Source of the DNA: Pseudomonadota bacterium
Lineage (GTDB): Bacteria > Pseudomonadota > Gammaproteobacteria > Magnimaribacterales > D2472
Assembly: GCA_010024215.1 (NCBI GenBank)
Contig: RGHK01000033.1
Coordinates: 1 to 7,830, forward strand
Direction of reading: 5' to 3'
Length of the DNA: 7,830 nucleotides
Positions 1 through 6,456 of the stretch are shown in pieces. The notes under the pieces were generated by a model. That model did not search any database. It had not been told where the DNA came from and was given only the letters and a program-made list of their open reading frames with translations. Each line of letters begins with the position of its first letter. Position 1 is the first letter of the stretch. Made by a program: the position numbers and the translations under genes.

Positions 1-1687
1 CATGATGCTCATCTTCATGGTCTTCGTCTTCATCAATTAGAGCAATATAGTTATCTACATCATTAACAAAGAAGCTCGCGTATGCAAAATATTCTCCATT
101 ATCAAAATTTAATGAAATATCAAAATTATTAGAAGTTTCAGAACTTAGTGCTGGATCTCCAACTTCAAATCTACCCGTAGCCATATGAGGACCATTCATA
201 AATAATTCAACTACAGATGGCAGCCTCTCTACGCTAGAAAAACCAAGGTTTAATTCTAATGTATCAGAAAGATCTCTTCCGATACTGACAGCAAAGCTTG
301 AAACATCGTCATCGATAGTAAAACTATCTACATCACCATGATCTTCATCAGTAACACTTCCAGATCTTGTAACTTGGTCTAATCTAATTCCCAAATCTAC
401 ATGAAACAAATCAAAATCTTGGCCTACAAAATAACCAAGTGTTAGAACTTCATTATTTGCAGGATTCATGAATGCCTCTTCTCCATCTATTGAAGAATCT
501 TCATCTACATAATTAAATGATAATTTTTGAGTTCTTATGTCATTTGAGATATCAAAAATAGCACCATACTCAGTGGCATTGTTAGCAAAAACTGTCGGAA
601 CATGCTCTTCATGTTCCTCTTCGCCCTCATGTTCATCATGTCCCTCTTCTTCAGCATGCGCTTCAGTTAAGGTATACTCAGTATCTCTATATGTATAGTC
701 AATTTTGTTAACTAAATTGCCATTTACATTATAGGATCCTTTTATAGTAAAGCTTTTAGAATCTGTTGTTGAAAAAATTCTTTCATCACCATGTTCATCG
801 TGATGCTCATCTTCATCATGCTCATCTTCGTCGTGATGATCTTCATGCTCATCACCATGATTGTCCCCATGGAAAGGGATTCCATATAAGCTTTCAAGAT
901 TATCTACTGAAACACCAACATATCCCCAGTCACCTGCTCTTGAAATACCAAATTTAGTTGCCTCTACAGCAAAGTCAGAATTATTAACGAATCCTAGATT
1001 TTCTTCATACTCATCCTCGTCGTGATGATCTTCATCACCATGATCATCATGATCTTCTTCATGCATTATCGCGCCATTGGGAATATCATAATTTCCAAAT
1101 TCAGTATTTTTATATCCAATATTAACGTTAAAGCCATTGAAATTATTTTTAAAGTTAATGAATTCAGAAGAGCCATCATTGACAGATTGTGTTTCATATC
1201 CAACTTTTAATTCTGGTAACTCATAGTTTAAAGCCGATATACAATCGTCGACTATATTAATAATTCCACCAATTGTTCCATTGGCATAAAGTAATGACGA
1301 GGGACCTTTAACAATTTCAATTTGTTGAACATCATTTAAATCAACATCATTTAGATGATCCGCTCCCAGGCCAGAAACATCACGATTGACCATGCCATTT
1401 TTTAAGATCTTTACTCTAGGTCCGGACATCCCTCTAATGATTGGTTGTCCAACAGCTGAACCATAATCAGCGATAGAAATTCCAAGATAACTATCTATAG
1501 CATCACCTAAACTCGTAGTTGCGTCATCAATAATTTGGTTTCCATTAATAACATATAATGGATTTGTGATTTCGGTTGTATCTATTAAAGCAGATGTAAC
1601 CACGACAACTTCTTCAATGTCATCTGAAGAAATTACGTTTGTATGAATTGCACTCAGTATTAGCAAAGTGCTTAAAATTTTTTTCAT
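1..1687 (-). CDS. TonB-dependent outer-membrane receptor, ZnuD-like (probable zinc/metal uptake); 3' end beyond window
   Basis: The visible 562 residues form a TonB-dependent receptor missing its last barrel strands; full ZnuD-type receptors are roughly 700 residues. Residues 1-21 look like a signal peptide (MKK, then a hydrophobic run). A TonB box, IEEVVVVTSA, lies at 24-33. The plug domain follows: IIRGMSGPRVKIL at 83-95, ADHLNDVD near 109, then IEIVKGPSSLLYANGTIGGI at 123-142. The barrel carries His/acidic-rich stretches at 209-229, 273-302, 343-362 and 552-562, with about two dozen His in all. The sequence YGIPFH at 268-273 leads into the largest, and ERLPSVVELFMNGPHMATGR starts at 487. 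These features recall the zinc receptor ZnuD; this is from memory of the family. The start is set by AGGAG 7 bases upstream of ATG. The gene lies 42 bases after the small exported-protein gene and is probably its operon partner. Zinc is the likeliest ligand; copper, nickel or cobalt remain possible. Confidence 0.93.
   Translation of the reverse strand, partial: MKKILSTLLILSAIHTNVISSDDIEEVVVVTSALIDTTEITNPLYVINGNQIIDDATTSLGDAIDSYLGISIADYGSAVGQPIIRGMSGPRVKILKNGMVNRDVSGLGADHLNDVDLNDVQQIEIVKGPSSLLYANGTIGGIINIVDDCISALNYELPELKVGYETQSVNDGSSEFINFKNNFNGFNVNIGYKNTEFGNYDIPNGAIMHEEDHDDHGDEDHHDEDEYEENLGFVNNSDFAVEATKFGISRAGDWGYVGVSVDNLESLYGIPFHGDNHGDEHEDHHDEDEHDEDEHHDEHGDERIFSTTDSKSFTIKGSYNVNGNLVNKIDYTYRDTEYTLTEAHAEEEGHDEHEGEEEHEEHVPTVFANNATEYGAIFDISNDIRTQKLSFNYVDEDSSIDGEEAFMNPANNEVLTLGYFVGQDFDLFHVDLGIRLDQVTRSGSVTDEDHGDVDSFTIDDDVSSFAVSIGRDLSDTLELNLGFSSVERLPSVVELFMNGPHMATGRFEVGDPALSSETSNNFDISLNFDNGEYFAYASFFVNDVDNYIALIDEDEDHEDEHH
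782..871 (-). repeat. Low-complexity CAT/GAT/GAA codon run encoding the main His/Asp/Glu loop of the receptor
   Basis: This stretch encodes receptor residues 273-302. It is almost wholly His, Asp, Glu and Gly (nine His in thirty residues) and uses imperfect repeats of GATGAGCAT-like units. Similar shorter runs lie at 1001-1063, 602-661 and 2-34 in the same gene. The repetitive DNA probably expands and contracts by slippage. At protein level it is most simply a surface metal-catching loop. Confidence 0.75.
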
Positions 1688-1692
1688 AAGAA

Positions 1693-1697
1693 CTCCT
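1693..1697 (-). promoter_or_regulatory. Shine-Dalgarno site of the receptor gene
   Basis: Minus-strand AGGAG sits 5 bases after the start of the AAGGAGTT block and 7 bases before the ATG at 1687. It is the clearest ribosome binding site in the window and fixes the receptor start. The upstream genes of the same operon have weak or no such site. Confidence 0.75.
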
Positions 1698-1729
1698 TGA
1701 AAAATTAAAATTTAAAAATGAATTTAAAA

Positions 1730-2002
1730 TTAATTTTTTGGTGGAGCTCTCGATTGATAATTTTTAGAATGGCATTGAGAAATATCTTCAATTTTTAGTT
1801 CTTTAATAATCGAAGATTCTACAAAGTCAGTAACTGCTTCATCACCTTCAAGAAGACCAGAAGTTTTATTTTCACAAAGCTGGCATTCAATTAATGTCTG
1901 ATTTTCACCGATGTGATCATGCAGAAACGGATCAGCTGATAATGAAGTTAAAAACAATAATCCTGAAAGAAGTATTAATGTTTTATTTGTAAATTTTTTC
2001 AT
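1730..2002 (-). CDS. Small exported protein with HxH/CxxC/CH motifs, putative periplasmic zinc-binding protein
   Basis: A 90-residue protein with a signal peptide at residues 1-23 (MKKFTNK, a Leu-rich core, then SLSA before Asp24). The mature part is about 67 residues. It has His28-x-His30, Cys40-x-x-Cys43 and Cys77-His78, and a C-terminal RAPP motif at 85-88. Paired His and Cys in such a short exported protein suggest metal binding. The overall pattern resembles small proteins annotated as zinc chaperones next to zinc receptors or ABC zinc importers in Gammaproteobacteria; this is family memory, not a search. It starts one base after the dehydrogenase stop (TGA-G-ATG), so translation is probably coupled, and it precedes the receptor gene by 42 bases. 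A disulfide-forming role for the CxxC is an alternative. The gene is well supported by signal peptide and context; its function is inferred. Confidence 0.8.
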   Translation of the reverse strand: MKKFTNKTLILLSGLLFLTSLSADPFLHDHIGENQTLIECQLCENKTSGLLEGDEAVTDFVESSIIKELKIEDISQCHSKNYQSRAPPKN

Positions 2003-2003
2003 C

Positions 2004-3056
2004 TCAATGTTTTAAACAAACCAAGCCTTTTATTTTGCCTAATTTTAGGTCAGAAAGTGTAACACTTGCTTGTGATGCTGGTCTAGTTTCAACTGCAACT
2101 GGTTCAATTTTTCCTGATCTGACTAGGTTCATTAATTCTTTCATTTCTTGCATGCTACCGACATAGGTACCACTAATAGTTCTAGCAGTAAAAGTATGAA
2201 GAGGAAGTTGAAGATCAAACTTCCCACCAAGCAATCCAATCAAAATATATAACCCACCTTTATTAATACCGAATAGATTGTAGCCAAAATTGATAGATGA
2301 CTCTGATCCAACAAAATCTAAAACTTTAGATGCAGCTCCTCCACAAAGTTCCATTATTTTGCTAGCAGCATTTTCATGTGTGGAATTAACTATTTCAGTT
2401 GCGCCTTCTTGTTTTGCAACTTTTAGTTTTTCATCATCAATATCAACAACAATTGTTTTAACATCATACGCAGCCTGCGCTATTTTGAGAGCTAGCAGTC
2501 CTAGGCCTCCAGCACTAATTATTACCAATGTGTCACCCTTAGTAGGATTAGCTTTTTTTAAAGCGCTATATGCTGTTAACCCTCTGCAAGCATAACTTCC
2601 AGCTAATTCTTCGGGCGTATCTCCAGCATCAAAAAGATATTTGGAATCATCAACTAAGACATATTCACCGTATCCACCATCTACTGAAACTCCTAAATTT
2701 TTACTGGTAAAAGGGCCACAATAATGTTCCATGTCATTCTTGCATTGCTCACATTCGCCACATCCTATCCAAGGATATACCACATATTTTTTTCCAATTT
2801 CGATATCTTTTACTTTTTCACCAACTCCAGCAACCTCTCCATATATTTCATGACCCATAGTCAATGGTTCTGTAACTCTTGAAGGGATTTGATTACCGTT
2901 GCCCATATCAAAGTATCCATCGTGAATATGAATATCTGTGTGACAAACCCCGCATGCAATTGTCTTAATTAATACTTGTTTACCCTGGGGTTGTGGAATT
3001 TCAGAATTACATTCTTCTAAGGGAACTCCGTTTCCAACAACTTTGTATGACTTCAT
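2004..3056 (-). CDS. Zinc-type medium-chain alcohol dehydrogenase
   Basis: A 350-residue cytoplasmic enzyme of the MDR family that should interconvert an alcohol and an aldehyde or ketone with NAD(H). Catalytic zinc ligands are visible: Cys38 in GVCHTD, His69-Glu70 in MGHE, and Cys157 in YACRGLTAY. The structural zinc lobe has Cys99, Cys102, Cys105 and Cys113. The Rossmann fold shows AGGLGLLALK at 182-191, and Asp205 at the end of the next strand favours NAD over NADP. The spacing from Cys38 to His69 is longer than in E. coli AdhP-type enzymes. Together with VYPWIGCG this points to a less studied MDR branch whose substrate I cannot name. No Shine-Dalgarno is evident before the ATG. It is the first gene of the probable operon with the small exported protein and the receptor, so two zinc atoms per subunit are used next to a likely zinc uptake system. 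Confidence 0.93.
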   Translation of the reverse strand: MKSYKVVGNGVPLEECNSEIPQPQGKQVLIKTIACGVCHTDIHIHDGYFDMGNGNQIPSRVTEPLTMGHEIYGEVAGVGEKVKDIEIGKKYVVYPWIGCGECEQCKNDMEHYCGPFTSKNLGVSVDGGYGEYVLVDDSKYLFDAGDTPEELAGSYACRGLTAYSALKKANPTKGDTLVIISAGGLGLLALKIAQAAYDVKTIVVDIDDEKLKVAKQEGATEIVNSTHENAASKIMELCGGAASKVLDFVGSESSINFGYNLFGINKGGLYILIGLLGGKFDLQLPLHTFTARTISGTYVGSMQEMKELMNLVRSGKIEPVAVETRPASQASVTLSDLKLGKIKGLVCLKH

Positions 3057-3127
3057 TTAAAAAAAAATTATTAAATTAAAATATATATAATTATAGTGTA
3101 TTAGATTTTTTTATTTATACTGAGTAA
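3057..3127. promoter_or_regulatory. Divergent promoter region between the dehydrogenase and amidohydrolase operons
   Basis: The 71 bases separate two genes starting in opposite directions, so both promoters should lie here. The region is nearly pure A/T. The perfect palindrome TATAATTATA at 3086-3095 offers a TATAAT -10 element on each strand, and TATAGT at 3092-3097 is another plus-strand candidate. No convincing -35 was found for either strand. I see no clear match to the gammaproteobacterial Zur operator pattern. The role is inferred from gene orientation. Confidence 0.5.
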
Positions 3128-4504
3128 ATGAAAAAAATTTACTTAATAGTCTTTTTAATAGTTGCAAATCTTTCATTGTTTTCTAAAGAGCCATATGAAT
3201 CATCTTATGAGCCGCTTCCATATACCAATACTATTTTTAGAAACGCTAATATATATGATGGTGAAGGTAATGAGTTTAATGATATTGATTTAATAATTAG
3301 AGATGGCAAAATTATTGCAATAGGACAAGACCTGCCATACTCAAGTGATTTGATAGAGATTAATGCTAATGGAAGATGGATTACTCCTGGGATTATAGAT
3401 ATTCATTCTCACATGGGTGTATATCCTGCTCCTGGTGTCAGAACAAGCTCTGATGGAAATGAGGCTACAAGTCCGGTCACTGCAGAAGTTTGGGCGGAAC
3501 ACTCTATTTGGGTTCAAGATCCTCAATTTGCTCTGGCGCTGAAGGGAGGCATCACATCTTTTCATGTTTTACCTGGCTCAGCTAATTTAATAGGGGGTAG
3601 GGGAGTTACAGCAAAGAATGTTCAAAGGAATACCATTAATTCAATGAAGTTTCCTGATGCTCCTCATTCATTAAAAATGGCTTGTGGCGAGAATCCTAAA
3701 AGAGTTTATGGAAGCAAGGGGCAAATGCCGTCTACTAGAATGGGTAATGTTGCAGGTTACAGAAAATCTTGGATTCGTGCAGAAGCATATTTAAGCAAAC
3801 TTGAAGAGTATGAGGCTAAGTCTGATGAGGCAAAAGAAATGGGTTATAGGCCTTCAAGAGATTTAGAGTTAGATACTCTTGCTGGAGTCCTAAGAGGCGA
3901 TATTCTTGTTCAAAATCATTGTTATAGAGCTGAAGAAATGGCAATGATGATAGATATAGCTAAAGAATTTAATTATAAAATAACTGCCTTTCATCATGCT
4001 GTCGAGGCATATAAAATTGCCGATCTTCTGGCAGAAAATAATATATGTGCTGCAATGTGGGCAGATTGGTGGGGCTTCAAGCATGAAGCCTATGATATGG
4101 TTCAAGCAAATGTAGCTATTGTTGATCAAGCACGAAATGGAACTGGTTGTGCTATTGTTCATTCAGATGATGCAATTGGGATTCAGCATTTAAATGTTGA
4201 GGCATCAAAAGCTTTGTCGGCAGGATTGAAAGCTGGTTTTGATATATCTAATGCAAGGGCAATAAGTTGGATTACATCAAATCCTGCAAAAGCAGCTGGA
4301 ATTTATGACCAAACTGGTTCATTAAAAGTTGGCAAGAATGCTGATGTAGTCTTATGGAGCAAAAACCCACTAAGTGTTTATGCTTTAGCAGAAAAAGTCT
4401 ATATTGACGGAGCCTTAGCATATGATAGAGACAGCAGTTACGAGCCTGCAAGTGATTTTGATGTAGGTATTATTAATCCAACAAAAAATAGGATTCAAGA
4501 ATGA
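3128..4504 (+). CDS. Exported metal-dependent amidohydrolase (imidazolonepropionase/prolidase-like)
   Basis: A 458-residue amidohydrolase-superfamily hydrolase with a signal peptide at residues 1-19 (MKKIYLIVFLIVANLSLFS), so probably periplasmic or lipid-free exported. The small beta domain starts with FRNANIYDGEG (37-47). ITPGIIDIHSHMG (85-97) supplies the His93-x-His95 metal pair. Further likely ligands are His264 in QNHCYRAEEM, His289/His290 in AFHHAVEAYKIA, and Asp347 in VHSDD. Lys183 in SLKMACGENPKR is a candidate bridging lysine; that assignment is inference. The C-terminal GSLKVGKNADVVLWSKNPL (397-415) is the usual closing motif. Relatives cleave amide or peptide-like bonds, including dipeptides; the substrate here is unknown. 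Only a weak TGAG precedes the ATG. The last four bases overlap the next gene, a second amidohydrolase, indicating a translationally coupled pair. Confidence 0.92.
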   Translation: MKKIYLIVFLIVANLSLFSKEPYESSYEPLPYTNTIFRNANIYDGEGNEFNDIDLIIRDGKIIAIGQDLPYSSDLIEINANGRWITPGIIDIHSHMGVYPAPGVRTSSDGNEATSPVTAEVWAEHSIWVQDPQFALALKGGITSFHVLPGSANLIGGRGVTAKNVQRNTINSMKFPDAPHSLKMACGENPKRVYGSKGQMPSTRMGNVAGYRKSWIRAEAYLSKLEEYEAKSDEAKEMGYRPSRDLELDTLAGVLRGDILVQNHCYRAEEMAMMIDIAKEFNYKITAFHHAVEAYKIADLLAENNICAAMWADWWGFKHEAYDMVQANVAIVDQARNGTGCAIVHSDDAIGIQHLNVEASKALSAGLKAGFDISNARAISWITSNPAKAAGIYDQTGSLKVGKNADVVLWSKNPLSVYALAEKVYIDGALAYDRDSSYEPASDFDVGIINPTKNRIQE

Positions 4505-5769
4505 AAAATTATAAGTTTCTAGTAATTTTTATGGCTTCACTATTTTCATTTAATGATATCTATGGATCATCAATAGTAATTAAAAATGCAAATATTTTTG
4601 ATGGTATTGGAGAAGAGTCCTATGAAGGCCATATCTTAATTAAAGATGGAATGATAAATAGAATTTCTAAATCTACATCACTTCAAGGCGACATTATAAT
4701 AGATGCTAAAGGAAAGATAGTTACTCCAGGTTTCATATCGCCAGACACTGAAATTGGAATTGTTGAAATTGGTGCATTAAGCGTTACGCGAGATGATCAA
4801 TCAAGCATATATGATATTGGATTTAGCATACATGATGCATTCAATCCTAACTCTACATTAATACCATGGAATAGATCTAATGGCATAACATCTGCATTAA
4901 CTTTACCAAGAAATACTTCTAGTCCAATTGGAGGACTGGGTTCGTTTTTCTTGCTTGACAGTAAATTAGATATATCAAGCGAAGCAGATATTGTAATGAT
5001 AGGAAGGATTGGTGAAAGTGGCTCATCTTCAAGATCAGAAACTCTATCTCTTATTGATGACATTTTATCTTTTGCATCTTCTCTTAATAAAAAAGATATT
5101 TCATCTAACAAAATTATCGATGAAATTATTGATGATTCAGCTATTGCTTCTTATATGGAATTGATGCCAAGAGACGTTGTTGCACTTTACAGGCTTATGA
5201 ATGAATCTCTCCCATTAATAATGAAAGTTCATAGAGCCTCTGATATTTTGAAATTGTTAGAACTTAAAAAGAAATACGGGTTAAATCTTATTTTAATGGG
5301 AGCTCAAGAAGCCTCATTAGTTAGCGAAGAGATTTCAGCAAGTAAAACACCACTTATAATTAATCCGATTGATAATATTCCAAATTCCTTTGATGAGCTT
5401 GCTTCCAATATTAATTTAGCTGCAAGATTAGAAAGTGCCGGTATAACAATGATGTTTAATGTTGCTAGGGATCATAACTATCATTTAATACGTCAAGGTG
5501 CTGGAGTTGCAGTTGCAAATGGAATGTCATACTCAGAAGCAATTAAAGCCCTTTCAAGCAATGTTGCAGATTCTTTAAATATTTCTAAGAGAGGGTCTAT
5601 TAAAGTAGGCAATTATGCTGATTTAATTATATGGGAAGCTGATCCATTAGAACCATCAAGCATGCCTGAAAAAGTTTTTATTAATGGTGAAGATATGAAT
5701 TTAACAACAAGATGGCTAAGAGACAGATATATTAAGGATTTAGATAAACCTAATACATATAGGAATTAG
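4501..5769 (+). CDS. Exported amidohydrolase-like protein with degenerate metal site
   Basis: A 422-residue protein with a signal peptide (about 1-22, ending IYG) and the amidohydrolase fold marks: IKNANIFDGIG at 27-37, KIVTPGFIS at 72-80, and GSIKVGNYADLIIWEADPL at 365-383. It is plainly a relative of the preceding enzyme, but the metal pair is gone: the aligned segment reads PDTEIG (81-86), putting Asp82 and Glu84 where the partner has His93 and His95. The HHAVEAY helix also lacks its His (GAQEAS, 267-272). His244 (KVHRAS) and Asp324 (ARDH) may be retained. It is therefore either inactive, a structural or substrate-binding partner, or uses a different metal set. It starts inside the stop of the first amidohydrolase (ATGA) behind AGGA at 4490-4493. 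Tandem amidohydrolases with one degenerate copy occur in other marine bacteria, as I recall. It ends 5 bases before a convergent tRNA gene. Confidence 0.88.
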   Translation: MKNYKFLVIFMASLFSFNDIYGSSIVIKNANIFDGIGEESYEGHILIKDGMINRISKSTSLQGDIIIDAKGKIVTPGFISPDTEIGIVEIGALSVTRDDQSSIYDIGFSIHDAFNPNSTLIPWNRSNGITSALTLPRNTSSPIGGLGSFFLLDSKLDISSEADIVMIGRIGESGSSSRSETLSLIDDILSFASSLNKKDISSNKIIDEIIDDSAIASYMELMPRDVVALYRLMNESLPLIMKVHRASDILKLLELKKKYGLNLILMGAQEASLVSEEISASKTPLIINPIDNIPNSFDELASNINLAARLESAGITMMFNVARDHNYHLIRQGAGVAVANGMSYSEAIKALSSNVADSLNISKRGSIKVGNYADLIIWEADPLEPSSMPEKVFINGEDMNLTTRWLRDRYIKDLDKPNTYRN

Positions 5770-5774
5770 AAACA

Positions 5775-5850
5775 TGGTGCCGGCACCAAGAGTCGAACTC
5801 GGGACCTACTGATTACAAATCAGTTGCTCTACCAGCTGAGCTATACCGGC
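5775..5850 (-). tRNA. tRNA-Thr(TGT)
   Basis: Read on the minus strand this folds as a full cloverleaf of 76 bases including an encoded CCA. The acceptor GCCGGTA pairs with TGCCGGC through one G-T wobble. The D arm has GCTC/GAGC, the anticodon stem ACTGA/TCAGT encloses TTTGTAA (anticodon TGT), and the T arm carries TTCGA. The discriminator is A. It reads ACN-type threonine codons, chiefly ACA. It follows msrA on the same strand and lies 5 bases from the end of the convergent amidohydrolase gene. Confidence 0.97.
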
Positions 5851-5859
5851 GCGGTCCGA

Positions 5860-5888
5860 ATTTTACATTAATTAAATCTTACAGGGAA
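5860..5888 (-). promoter_or_regulatory. Candidate sigma70 promoter of tRNA-Thr(TGT)
   Basis: On the minus strand TAAAAT (5865-5860) is a good -10 preceded by a 17-base spacer and a weak -35, TTCCCT (5888-5883). The following bases CGGACCGC are GC-rich, as in stable-RNA promoters under stringent control, and striking in this AT-rich background. Transcription would start about three bases before the tRNA. Read-through from birA-msrA is the alternative. Confidence 0.42.
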
Positions 5889-5897
5889 TAGATTTTT

Positions 5898-6452
5898 CTA
5901 AATATCTAACGTGCATCCAGTTCCACCAATACCGCAATAACCATTGGGATTTTTTGCAAGATATTGTTGATGATATTCTTCAGCAAGATAGTATTTTGGA
6001 GTTAACTTTATTTCAGTTGTAATATCATCAAACCTACTTTGGGATAAGACAGTCTGATACTTTTGCATAGTTTCTATGCTCGCATTAACGTCCTCTTCTG
6101 AATAACAAAATATTACTGACCTGTACTGTGTTCCAATATCATTACCTTGTCTCATTCCTTGTGTGGGATCATGACACTCCCAGAAAGTTTTTAGCAAAGT
6201 ATTTATTGAAATAATCTTTGGGTCGTATGTTACTTGAACAACTTCAGCATGATTTGTATTTTCATAACACACTTGTTCATACGTTGGATTAATTATGTCC
6301 CCACCTGAATATCCAACAGAAGTAAGCCACACTCCATTTAGTGACCAGAATTTTCTTTCAACACCCCAAAAACAACCGGCACCAAAAATTATTCTTTTAA
6401 AACCCTGAGGTGTATCTGCTTCTAAATCTATATTTGTTAAAAAATGCTTCAT
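5898..6452 (-). CDS. msrA: Peptide-methionine (S)-S-oxide reductase MsrA
   Basis: A 184-residue MsrA that reduces methionine-S-sulfoxide in proteins or free, using thioredoxin as reductant, in the cytoplasm (no signal peptide). The catalytic motif GAGCFWGVE places the nucleophile at Cys27. GYSGG (48-52), HAEVV (68-72), TYDP and AEEYHQQYL follow in the family order. The C-terminal NPNGYCGIGGTGC gives two recycling cysteines, Cys173 and Cys180, so this is the three-cysteine E. coli-like type rather than the short form. No MsrB domain is fused. It begins 4 bases after the birA stop, so the two are surely co-transcribed; AAGGAA sits about 12 bases before the ATG, slightly far for a ribosome site. 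tRNA-Thr follows 47 bases after its stop. Confidence 0.96.
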   Translation of the reverse strand: MKHFLTNIDLEADTPQGFKRIIFGAGCFWGVERKFWSLNGVWLTSVGYSGGDIINPTYEQVCYENTNHAEVVQVTYDPKIISINTLLKTFWECHDPTQGMRQGNDIGTQYRSVIFCYSEEDVNASIETMQKYQTVLSQSRFDDITTEIKLTPKYYLAEEYHQQYLAKNPNGYCGIGGTGCTLDI

Positions 6453-6456
6453 TTAG

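Noticed and set aside
1..350. CRISPR-like or satellite repeat suggested by repeated cttcatc/catgatg words
   Set aside because: The words are irregularly spaced and stay in frame with the receptor gene, so they are Glu/Asp/His codon runs and not an array.
766..957. Open frame on the plus strand encoding a His-rich small protein
   Set aside because: It is the antisense shadow of the receptor's GAT/CAT-rich loop codons; it has no ribosome site and its His runs come only from the reverse complement of Asp/His codons.
1022..1210. Short plus-strand open frame inside the receptor gene
   Set aside because: It lies antisense to well-conserved receptor sequence, has no family features and no ribosome site.
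2290..2595. Plus-strand open frame of about 100 codons inside the dehydrogenase gene
   Set aside because: It overlaps the Rossmann domain of a clear dehydrogenase on the other strand, and its Ser/Ala-rich content is typical of an antisense frame.
3080..3100. Possible Zur operator in the divergent promoter region
   Set aside because: The palindrome TATAATTATA has the right A/T feel but lacks the outer G/C positions of the gammaproteobacterial Zur pattern and could simply be a -10 element.
5775..5788. Perfect 14-base palindrome TGGTGCCGGCACCA
   Set aside because: It is part of the tRNA-Thr acceptor and CCA end, whose GCCGGC core is self-complementary; no second copy was seen, so a recombination site is not supported.
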